Source: Pohlia nutans
Lineage: Eukaryota; Streptophyta; Bryopsida; Bryales; Mniaceae
Length of the DNA: 64,000 nt
Reading direction: 5' to 3'
Assembly: GCA_022496805.1 (NCBI GenBank)
Contig: CM040103.1
Coordinates: 4,234,001-4,298,000 of the forward strand
Shown here one piece after another: positions 11,391 to 22,500 of the stretch. Numbering within the stretch: the first letter of the stretch is position 1; each line of letters starts with the position of its first letter. Under the pieces are notes generated by a model. It was not told where the DNA came from. It saw only the letters and a list, made by a program, of their open reading frames with translations, and ran no database searches. A program made the position numbers and the translations under genes.

Positions 11391-11861
11391 GAGTTTTCCG
11401 CAAATTCATCTCATTTGACATGGGCAGAATGCAAATTTTCTTGGTAAAACGAAAATCCACCCGCGCGAATGGGGGGGGGGGGGGGGGCGAAATTTTCTAA
11501 AAACAATTGAAGAGCAGCCGGCAGGGCAGGGCCTGCCGCTGGCTCTGCCCCGCCCTGCCCGTTGCCGACTTGCCAGGTCGGCAGCCGGCTCTGCCCCACC
11601 TGCTGCGGGCTCACGGCCTGCAATAGGCCGGGCCCGCCGCGGGCTCCGCACCGCTAGGTTTAGCATGCCAAAAGAATTGTCAGACTGTCACAAGAAAACT
11701 TAGGTCGTGAAATCAAAAGGCACCGTTTTTGGTTCCTCCAAACTTCAGACCTGTAGTTTTTTTCAGGGCAACTGACACGTCTACTTTTATTGGGAATTGA
11801 ACCTCTCTTTTTGAAAACTATGGTCCAGTCACCCTACTTGAGACCACTTTGCGGATAACTC
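11391..11861. mobile_element. GAGTTATCCG-family element, 471 bp, TSD TATTA
   Basis: Ends GAGTTTTCCGCAAA and TTTGCGGATAACTC are inverted repeats, flanked by TATTA at 11386-11390 and 11862-11866. The matching place in copy B (39470-39480) has a single TATTA and no insert, which shows the borders and a 5-bp duplication. The interior contains a G-run (about 11469-11487) and a GC-rich block (11515-11655) with repeated GCCGGCTCTGCCCC, very unlike the surrounding DNA. Confidence 0.8.
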
Positions 11862-13485
11862 TATTATGATACTAAACATGTACACACGGTCATTGAACAA
11901 TGTGTTCAACCCTGAATCATCACCAAAGTAGCAATTCTGTGAGCACAATGCTACGGAGTGCACTAGAGTTAAAAAAGAAGGACAAATTCATGTTATGTAA
12001 GGTGAGTAGAAGGTGAGTCAAGTGCAGCGGAGTTGACTCGCACCGTTGCCATAGAATCCCAAATAGACTACATGTTGAACTAGTTTTTCCGTTAAAATAA
12101 CGACAAAACCAATTCTAATAGGAGTTTGGTGCCGGATGCATGCATTGGTTAACTAATGTGGCTTGCAAGTTTCTTTCTTGGCCATCTGCTATTTCTGCCG
12201 ACTAAAGAAGTTATCCTATTACAGGATTAGAGTAGCTGGGAAGTCAAAGGAAAAATGGAGTCTTCAATATACGTTTTCATTTTCGGCTACACTCGTGAAG
12301 AGCACAAACTTCCATTTCCTGGAATTTTAGGGGTCAAAACAGAGAATTATGATTTTGGTTAAATCAACTGTCGCAACAATTTATCAGTGTAGCTCATGTA
12401 TGTGGAGCTCTAATTGTAACGTCAAAATCCTTCCTAGAATTTGATCAGAAAACATTCCGAAATATGGCATGTTAACCAGAGCTGCTAAAACAAGTACATA
12501 TTGATTAACTCATTAACTCATTACGGTCAAACGTAACGCCCATGACCATGGAATGAAGTTGCACCTGTTACACTCAATTTTGCCACTAATAATAAGATAA
12601 AAAAAAAATTAATTATTTTTAGTAGATGAAGCCATGTGTCTACTATAGTAGACCATATGGAACATTCTACATCCAACAGTACTTCATCGGTAGCTAAGTG
12701 GACAAGTGGAGGGTTAAGGTGATGAGCAAAGTGCATGAAAGAAATGTGATAGGCATGAAGGCTACTGAATGTTATGTACACTTGTTCATGGAGTACAAGC
12801 ACATGTGGAACTACATGGCTAGCATCTTATCATCTCTGGAACTGCCGAGCCACTTGTCCTTGCGCGAAATGCTCACTATGATTGCGCCCAACACTCGCCT
12901 CGTTGGTGGAGGTTACTCCCTCTCCAAGAGACCCCCCGTCTACTGGCATGGGATGCTTGCCATCCTCCGGCACACTTGATGCGCTAGAAATTGATTTATT
13001 TTTCAACAAGAACCCTTCAACGTACTTCAAATTTGCCATCTTGCTTGGAGGGATTTCATTCATGCGGAGATGGCGCATAGAAACACGGCTCCTCAACTAT
13101 TTTCACAAATGTGGAGAGAAGAAGCAAGCGGCCTTGGTGAAGACGTTCTCAACTACTTGGTGTATCAATAAGATGTTTTCAGAGGTAATATTTTCTTAGC
13201 CAGATGAAAACTTGCTCCCACTCTACTCCCATGCTGCCCCTTATCTGGAACCACGGCCAATTGTTCTTTTCCTTCTTTTCCTCACATTTTAATGGATTGA
13301 TTTTACTCTTTGGATTTGTTTTTTTTTTAAATGGATCATACTATTCGACAGCTGACCCAACCTCATTCAAACTCATAAAACCTCATTCAAACTGCACTGG
13401 CTGGGAACTCACAAGCTGCTTCCAGCTTCAGGTCATCCATTGAAGATATATGGTAGTTACGTAGAAATACCATGAATAGAGACAA

Positions 13486-14062
13486 TTAACCCCTAAACGT
13501 CCTCACCTATGTCCAGTTTGGGCAGTTTTGCAAAGATGCATTATAAAATGCAACTAACATGAATATCTGGAACTTGATGTATGAATAAAAGTTATACATT
13601 TTGAATTTTAGATTCTATCCATACGGTTAGATCTATGATTGCTATCATTAATTTTTTTCTACAAATTTTGAAACATTAAATAAAAAATTATTTTGAAATT
13701 TGATTATGAATAAGATATTGACAGTCTATCGATGAAATTTGTTGTGATGGGTTATAATGTAGTACTCTAGGTGTAGTGATTTTTGGAGATTTTTTGGATG
13801 CTTGATTTTATGAGTTTATTTTTTCAAGAACACTTTTAGACTAAAATCTTCAATATTTTGGGTGAAACACTGCAACACAAAATGAGACATAACTTTTTCA
13901 AAAAAAATTTCCTTTTCAATCGGATCACACATACATTTAGCTAACTTTCCATAAAAAATTCAGTAAAAAAATCACACTACAAAAAGTGCATGACGGATGA
14001 GAAACTACAGATGAAATCTGTACATCATGCAAAATATGCATGGTTGGGCAGTTAGGGGTTAA
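13486..14062. mobile_element. TTAA-bounded MITE, 577 bp
   Basis: TTAACCCCTAAACGTCCTCACC to GGTTGGGCAGTTAGGGGTTAA in outline (first and last bases as given). Sister of 37530-38105. Near the right end CATGCA-AAATA-TGCATG (14026-14042) forms a perfect stem. Inserted at the right border of copy A. Confidence 0.75.
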
Positions 14063-14470
14063 CTCCTCAACATCCTCACCCTGCTTCAAATTCGGGAGTT
14101 TTGCAAAGATGCATGAAGAAATGCAACCCAAAGGGATATTTTGCACTTGGTGTATGAATATTTGTACATTATCAATTTTAAACTCTATCCATGCGGTTAG
14201 ATCCACGATTGCTATCACCAATATTTTGTATAAAATTTGAAACTTGAACTTTAAAATGCTTTTGTAATTTGACCACAATTAAGATATTGACAATATATTG
14301 ATCAAATTCGTTGTGATTGGTGAAATGTAATACTCTAAGTGTAGTGATTTTTGGAGATTTTTTGGTTGCTTAATTTTGTGAGTTGACTTTTTAAAAAGCA
14401 CTTATACACTGACATCTTTGAAATATGTGGTGAATCACTACAGCATGAAATGAGGCTTAAAATTTTCAGA
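14059..14470. mobile_element. Second, partial element of the same TTAA subfamily
   Basis: Shares the TTAA at 14059-14062 with its neighbour and begins CTCCTCAACATCCTCACC, then follows the 13486 element at reduced similarity (GCAAAGATGCAT, GTAGTGATTTTTGGAGATTT). It loses similarity near 14470 with no right end. Confidence 0.6.
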
Positions 14471-15308
14471 AATAAGGGTTTCCAACGACCTCCACCAACT
14501 TGCGTAACCTATGTATTGTAGATATGCCATTGACCGCACACATCAACTCAGTTTTAGCCCAGGTACACTAAACCATACTGAAAAGAACTCTTCACATCCT
14601 GTACGGGTGATACATGATCTTGTGTAGGTTACATTAATATGAATTTTTTTATATGTATCAAAAGTTATGACAGGTTGATCAGCAATGTGAGTGCATTCCA
14701 AATGTGAATCTATGATTACTTTAGTTGTCACAAAATTTGCAATCCTTGGGGTGGTGTGTGGTGATGGACATACTTACCATACTGGATGTCTACCTGTTGT
14801 GATAGTTTTTGAAGAGAATTGATTCTTTCTGACTATCATGTATTGTCCCGTTTGTCGATGTGGTGCCTGAGTTAGATGTTAGCTAGTTTTGAAATCTGGG
14901 ATCGTTTGTGTGCACAGGTGGATAAGAAGCAATGCCAATTTTCTTTCAACTGAAGATGGTATATCTGAACTTACTTCAGCAATCTCTGGAGCCGAAGAAG
15001 ATGGCTGGGTCTCATAATCATTTCTCATGCTCGTGCTATTCAATATGCTCCAAGAAGCTCTTCTTCAGAAGAAGCTCTTCTTCTGAACAGCCTATTCTAT
15101 AACAGTACTGGTATGGCTTCAATATCAGGCTTTCAGTCATGAATTTGTGAAGGCAGAGATGGGGAGGCTTGAGGAAGAAGAGGGCGGGGAAGAGGGTAAT
15201 TTTGAAATGATATAGTTATTTGTTTTGCACATCCAGATGTCATTTGGAATGCCATTACAAAACAAAAGTGAGTTGGGCTAGAGTTGTGCAATGGTTTTGT
15301 AATGGAAG
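14471..15308. other. Spacer with a segment repeated near the ankyrin gene
   Basis: 14490-14740 resembles 19205-19450 (shared CCAACTTGCGTAAC, later GGGTGATA). No open frame or RNA gene is supported. A short direct repeat AGAAGCTCTTCTTC occurs near 15050-15085. Confidence 0.45.
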
Positions 15309-16376
15309 TTAACCCTTTAGTGCTCAAGCGACCACATTGTGGTCTCTCCTTTGTCGAAAACGCAAGTAACGGAAAATTTGTGAAGAATTGGATTTTGAAT
15401 TGTGAAGTTCAGACGATGATGGGTATAATATACATCTTCTAGAAATAGAAATTTTCAATTTGGAGTTGTGCAACTATCAAAATACCTATGAACAAAACGC
15501 GAAACGCAAAAATACTCTAAATACTTGAAAATACAGTAAATACCTCGGGGAGGTCACTCTTTGTATCATTTGAGTATCACGTGTGAACAAAGGGTATTTA
15601 AAAGCACCCTAAAATTTAAAAATAATTTTTACTATAATTAGTAATATTTAAAGAATATTCTCATTTTTATTCTTGTAATGAATTGTGAACATCCTATATT
15701 AATGTAAATCATTTATAAAAATTATCTTCAAAGATTTATTTGGACCCTATCTTTGTTCGCACGTTGTTACGTAATATTTGGAAGTGACCTCCCCGGGGTA
15801 AATACTTACAAATACAACACATGTATTATGCAGTATTTTTTGTGTTTGGAAGTTTGTTATCTTATTTTATTCACATTCTCTTGTTCATGTCCCATTAGTG
15901 TATGTACTCCGATCTTGATCCATGTACTAAGTCTTTTCATATTTTAACGTATAAAGTTTAATTTGTCCTAAACTGTACATGAAAAGTTACTCTCAGTTAT
16001 AAAATTCACAATAATTATGTGTGAGTCCGTTCTTAACATGAAAGATTTCAATGGAGAGGTGTTGACATAGATCATTGTTGAACATCTTTAACTTCATTTT
16101 AGAAAATTTTATCCAAATTCTATTTAACTTTGAAGTCACACACCCTCATTTTCGAGTGTACATTACACGGTTTGAAGACATACTATGATCTTCCAATTCC
16201 ACCATTGGATGATTCTCTAATTTTGGCAAAATGTTTGCACTTTAGTTGGAAATTTAATTGACATACGGTTACTTTCTAATTTAATACATTTTATTTTTGA
16301 AAATATTAATCATAGTGGAAAAACCCAATGATAACCAGTGAACCTTGCTACAATAACCAAAGTGTTAAAGGGTTAA
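15309..16376. mobile_element. TTAA-bounded element, 1068 bp
   Basis: Begins TTAACCCTTTAGTGCTC and ends GTGTTAAAGGGTTAA. The perfect hairpin GACCACATTGTGGTC lies at 15330-15344, 17 nt inside the left TTAA. An inner segment (15545-15800) is bounded by GGGGAGGTCACT and AGTGACCTCCCC, so another inverted-repeat insertion is nested within; a related segment is at 21955-22935. No coding sequence. Confidence 0.7.
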
Positions 16377-16603
16377 TCCCTAAAGGACCAAGAAGCCAAA
16401 ATTTGGCCTCGTGTTTTTTTTATGGCAGTTTTGAATAGGTCCTACGTAGACTTTCTTTTATCCAAATCCATTTGTCTTTTGATCAACACATGCAATGTCC
16501 GTCAATGATTCTAGTAATATAAAATTTGGTCCCATTTGAATTATATTTTTCACAATATGATCAATTAAATTTGTCATTTTAATTCTATGAATCCAAGGGT
16601 TAA
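16373..16603. mobile_element. Short TTAA-bounded MITE, 231 bp
   Basis: TTAATCCCTAAAGGACC to AATCCAAGGGTTAA, sharing its left TTAA with the previous element. GCCAAAATTTGGC at 16395-16407 is a perfect hairpin 18 nt inside the left end. A partial inverted copy is at 42968-43080. Confidence 0.65.
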
Positions 16604-17854
16604 CTTCCGAGGTGCTTCGAACTGGCACGGTTGAATTGCATTGCAAAATCATTGCAAATGTGGTGGAGCTGAAAATGCGCTGCAAAAACATTGCAAGAGT
16701 ACCACAAAAATCTTGGTACTTGATAGACTATTGTAGCAAAGCCATTACAAAACCTTACAAACTGTCATAATATAGAAAGCCATTGCAAATATGTGCATTA
16801 AGATTGATCAATTCACGAAGAACTCAAAGTTGAAGCATGAAGGGGTTATGATATCTCAACCTAATTGTCAATCTACTAATGATATTGAAACAAAATTTCC
16901 ATAAAATCTTGGCTTGTCAACATCTATAACGTTTCAAATTAAAGTTTTCAAAGTCACTAGAATAAGCAACAAGTGCCTATACTTGCCACTTTATTGTACC
17001 AAAAAGTTGTCACCACCTCCATGCTAAAATAATCACAAGAATTCTCTCTCCTCAACTCATTCTTTGTCCCATAGGACAAAGCTTGTGGTTTTCATTGGCT
17101 ATTCGTGAGGTGTTAAAGTTTTTCGAAGATTGGAGAAGAATCATTATTCTACTGTTTAGTATTGGCAATAATCCATTTTAAATCTTATCATTATTAAAAA
17201 CTTTATTTAACTCCCTTTATTCAACAATAAATGTTCATTTTCATGTTTGAGACCGAATGAATGCGTCATTTATCATAATTGAGAATGGAAGATCAGATAG
17301 ATAGATAGAAACTCCGGCCTTTTATCAAGGCCGACGTAAATGAAGTGTTTGTTTGTAATGTTTATGATTCAGGACAAAGGGCCATTGAAATAATGGGAGG
17401 TCACTTATGATATCTATTCCAAACATTAAAAACATTCGTATCAATTTCAATTGTTGAATCGATTGCCAAATCTTTTTAATAATAAACATATTGATGTAGA
17501 GGAATAAAATGTTACTATAGTGGTTGAATTTCTATAACTACATTTGTTAAAGAATTACATATCTATCTTATTGACATTGAACCCAAGGATTGCTCTTAAT
17601 GTTAAGACTAGAAATCACATGAGTGCATAATTTTGATCCCCCTATGTATATACTAAAAAGTCACCTAAAAATTATAAGAAATATATGAAGTTGTTAAGCA
17701 CAATCTAAAATTCTTGTTGTATAAATTTCAAAAATAATCACTTCTATATATTTCTAAATTGATTTTTGAAGCAAAAACCAACAAATTTTAGTTTAAACTT
17801 CTATCATTTATTTTATAAGATTTTACAAACATTTGGTCCTGAAATTTATACCAA

Positions 17855-17920
<66 letters not shown>

Positions 17921-19527
17921 GATGTAGGACCTAAAAAAATATTAATAAAAAAACTATTTTAAGGCCAAGTATTGTAGGGGTTATGCTATTAAAACGCACT
18001 TTGTGTTTTCCTAATTTTAACATTAAGTGAACTCCCTTGGCATTTGAAAGGAGATTCTAATGTATCATAGAATATCTCAATTGAATATCCAATGTAATAG
18101 TAATGCAATATTAAAGTTTGAACTACATTAGTATAGTAGGTGTGATAAACAAATATACACCACATTAGGGCATTCCTACTGTGGCACAAGAAATTTGACA
18201 CACTAATATTCTCTCTATATTTAAAGAACTTTCCAAATGAAAATGGACACTGTACTCATACACCAAATGTGTTTGACAAATAATTCATTGACAAGTTACA
18301 AGTAGAATATAAAACAAAACTAACTAGGATTAAATTGATTAAGCTCCTTTTATGCTCTTGGAAGCAATTTGAAAGAGCCTGCAACTCCTATCGCCCATTT
18401 TGGCTATGTGTCATATTCGACCACAGGTATGGTGGCCATGCATTTAGACACTTGTTTCCAAAAACAATGCTTTTTTAAAGTAGTCATAGAGTAGATTTTG
18501 ACTCAAATTCCATAGATTAATTTTTTCACTAAAAACCAAGTTTCTAGAGACTTCGGGACCCAGTTCTACATTTCAAGTGACATTTTGAAAAAAAAAAAAA
18601 GTGGAGAAGTTTTCATGAACTATAGAGGTTCTCAAACCTAAGACTTTATGGCAACTTCTTCCTAACCAATCAAATTTGTTCAAGTTTCACCTCACTTCAA
18701 CCATAACCAATCAAATTTTTTCATGTTCAAGTTCATAAAAGTGTGCATCGATTCATTGCCGGATATGAGACAATTTGTTGTACCACTTTTTTCCCTCCTC
18801 TTGCCTACTTCCATGGACAACTACTAAAATCCATGAAAGTTGGCTCTTAACGCATAAAAAAGGTGTTATTTTCATTTCTAAACCCTAATTGTTCACAAAA
18901 AAATTAGTCAAAAATCCTAAACCCTAATCCTTAAGCACTGACCACACTCAACCTAAATGAAGATGTTTTGCAACTTGGAATTGTAAATCGATGTTGGTAG
19001 ATGCTCTAGGTGGCTATCAATATTTCTAGCCAATTTTGAGAAAGATTTTGAGTCCTTGTTTTGCAAGAATTGCAAAGTTGGAAGGTATTGTAATTTGCTA
19101 TGTGGAAAAAGTAGATTTCTTAGGAGTGGTTCAATTAGTAATTTAACCAATTTTACGCTCAATTTAATAATGTAGTTTGACTTTGAACATTGATATTAAT
19201 TAGAATTTCCAAACCAACCCTACCAACTTGCGTAACGGTTGTGTGAAAATACACCATTGGTCACACGAATCACATCAATTTGGGCTCGCATGCATTGAAT
19301 CATAATAAAAATAATTCTTTAAATGTAGTATGGGTGATATATTTTACTTCTAATTATTATCTTTATAGACTAAATGATTCTAGTTCAAATGATTCAAAAG
19401 CTCCAATAATTGGCATTCATATAGTTCAAACAAAATCTCCATTCAATGTGGTCTATCATCTACTTTCCATAGTAGCTAATTGTAGAAGATGGAAAGCATT
19501 ATATTAAAGCACAACTGTAAAAAGCAT
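16604..19527. other. AT-rich intergenic region
   Basis: No gene or bounded element recognised. It includes the TA microsatellite at 17861-17918 and scattered low-complexity tracts. The part next to the ankyrin gene (19205-19450) resembles 14490-14740. Confidence 0.45.
17861..17918. repeat. (TA)n microsatellite, about 29 units
   Basis: Uninterrupted alternating TA over nearly 60 bp. Confidence 0.95.
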
Positions 19528-22500
19528 TTAGAACTTGACAAAGGTTTTGTACAACCACCTATTTGTTTCGCTTTTGTTGAATACCAACCTCAACAATCTT
19601 AAAAAGAACAAACTAATGCTTATCATACATATAAGCCCACCTATTAGTGTTGGATAGAAAGAGAGACCACCATGTTTCCAAGAATACTCTTCTGATACTA
19701 TCGAGTTTGACGCAGCTGCAAAGGAAATAAGAACACCTAGTACTGACATCAAAAGAAAAGATAATGCCATCCCTACAGCTCTCCGTGCACGTTGCCATTC
19801 CGCATATATCCCTTCTTGAGGCATCGGAAGAGGTGGCGCTAGAGCAAACATAATGGATGCAATAGCAAGATAAAAAGAGAAATTATTGCTCACCATGAAG
19901 ACTCTCACAGACAAATTTGTATCTTGTCCATAACCGAGCGGTGGTTGTAGTGGACTTACAAAAGATGCCGTTGCAACTAATGCTGCAACCACTGAAATAG
20001 CATTAGCAGCATCATTGAGGCTTTTTTTGGCTTCAGATGTTTCTTGTGCAATCCTATTGTACCACCAAAGACGAGCTTCTTGGGTAGCTGCAGGTCCCGG
20101 TTCAGCAAACCTATCTTTGTCATCTTTTTCCCATATGTCAACACCAGCTTGCAACAACATAATGATGCAAGCTTGATTAACAAGGTACGATGTTGATGTA
20201 GTATGCTCTTCCATGTCTGAAGGGTCAAGCCTTTTAAGCTTGAAATCTCTATTGACGGAATCAAAATCATGATCAAAGAGGAAAACATTGACTTGACCAT
20301 TGCTTATGCGAATCGGACGTTTCTCAAAGATTTTCTCTTTATGTATCATAGAATATGGCATGCTTGCGTTGGATGCATAGTGCAAAGCTGTGGCCCCTTC
20401 AAATTTGACCAATGGATTGAACATTTGATTGTTCAAGAATAATCCTAGAGTATCAGGATTTCCTGATGCAGAAGCAAGAAGTAGGGCAGAGATCCTCCGA
20501 AAATTCTTGTGTGGGACAGCAATATCATTAGAAAATTTTCCATCATCAAAAATAGCTCGTAACTGCATCAACATGAAAAGAGCTCATCAAACAACACTTC
20601 TTGTCAGAGAGAGCAATATCATTAGAAAATTTCCCATCATCAAAAATAGCTCGTAACTGCATCAACATCAAAATAGCTCATCAAACAACACTTCTGATAG
20701 CATAATTGTTATTTTCCATTCAATTTTGAAACAAATAAGAACCTAAAGATCTAGAGCTTGAGAGCAAGACAATGAACATCAACTATATTTAATTGGCAAC
20801 AATTGTTTGCACATAACGGTGGATTTTATATAATGCAAAGATGTGTAATACCACAATATTTGATTATCATGTAAGTTGGTACATGAAACCACATAATATT
20901 TTTACTTTGTAATGAATTATTATGTATCCTTTTCAGGCTTGTAATACTTCACTTAGCTTTTTGAATTCTAATTATTTGATTTTAGATCCAAAAACTATAT
21001 TGTTTTCTAAGTACATTATCTTAAATGACCTATTACAAAAGCAAATGTAAAATCGTAATTTACGTACAATAATTCATAGTATACAGTTGACTATTTGGAA
21101 AAAAAAACAAACTAATTAAATCATTCAACCTCTCAACTTTGAATATTTTTATACCTTAACTAAGAAGAAAAACATTGAAGTAATAGAATTTAAGTTGTTT
21201 ATTTTATAACTACCCATGCCATTGAAAAATAATATTAAGGTCAATAATCTTCAAGCCTAAATTCGAACCAAATCCAATCTACCTTTGTTGTGACTATTTC
21301 AACACCACTCTCAAAAATTTGATTTGCTTTGGTGAAAACATTGAATGTCAATATGTTTGAATTCACTATGTATTAGAGAAGCCTAGCAATATCAATATGT
21401 AATAGATACTCTTTTAACTCAAACATGGAAACTTTATTAGTGAAGTTTTTGAAATTACTTCATTCATAAGGAATGAACTTAATTAAAAATTATCACTTTG
21501 TTATAGTGGACATTGCATAGCTTTACCACTCTTCATTGGAATTAAAAATCAAAACCAGCAAATGTCAAATTGTTAACAAGTTTTAAACGATTATGTCATC
21601 CATCTGATGCTTTAAAGTTCTGTACAGACTTAAGAACTAAAGTAGGTAGATTTTTATTTACATACATTTGGTTACAGTTATGAATGTGTATTGATAAATA
21701 TTTCAAATATAGGATTCAATATTCATTATATGATCATTTAAATTCAAAATATTAGGTGAAACTTGAAATTGATTCTTAATTGGATAAACATAATAAATTT
21801 GTTAAAAAGATTAATTTGTATAATTGGAAGCATGTAATTTAGAGATTTATTTCTAAATTACATGCTTGGAATTACTCATTGAATAAAATCACTAAGCAGT
21901 TTTAGCATTTAGCAATCCCTGTTGTTCAAGTGTTGTTAATCTCTTCATATATTTTGCATATCATGTGTGAAAAAAGGGTATTTAAAAGTATCCTTAAAAG
22001 TTAAGCTAATTCTCACTATAATTAGTATATTACAAGAATATTCTCATACATATTCTTGTAATCAATTTTTAGCATCCTATATTAATGTAATTCGCCTATT
22101 AACCCTTTAAGGTGCCGATTCAACACTGTTTTCAAAGATTCGTTATAAAATGTTTGATAAAAAACTAAAATGGAGTTGATGTACAAAGCAAAGTTATAGA
22201 TATCAATGTGAAGATAACATCTATGCGGTTGGATTCATAATATTTTTTATTAATATTTTTAAATTAATTTTGCAAGGTTTTCTCTTGAAATTCAATTAAA
22301 AATCCAAAATTAACATTAAAATTTTAAAAAGTATTGTAATGAAATTGGAATAACATACAATACAAGATGGTATGGTTTTCACTATTGGGCAATGGCCTGA
22401 TATGGGTAATAGTGAGACGCGTCTCACTATGTGTGACTTATGTCTAACTCATTTTATGTGTGCTAGAATTTTCATTTTTAATACCATGTATATAGTTGCA

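Larger units (their letters stand above)
8337..13485 (-). repeat. Large dispersed repeat, copy A (the most complete)
   Basis: Collinear with copy B (34607-41094) for its first four fifths and with copy C (60396-63700) for its last part, at high similarity, differing mainly by insertions. Minus-strand stretches look like eroded protein: 10260-10115 (RLWVIELVKKSFQHGKGTKA), about 9340-9000 (AALIEQIMRHKTPADQGVPK, then an acidic SDDEEDGHDN stretch), 11390-11200 (LTPEDHGYIEELGKYAIRIE) and 13096-12832 (SISSASSVPEDGKHPMP). A TAG at 9316-9314, at a site where CAG would keep the frame open, is shared with copy B. I do not recognise the family. It may be a large non-autonomous or decayed element. Contains a TTAA element (9363) and a GAGTTATCCG element (11391). 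Confidence 0.65.

Noticed and set aside
11406..11666. Minus-strand frames of 70 and 86 aa in GC-rich DNA
   Set aside because: Long frames are expected from GC-rich sequence; the interval is the interior of a MITE-like element.
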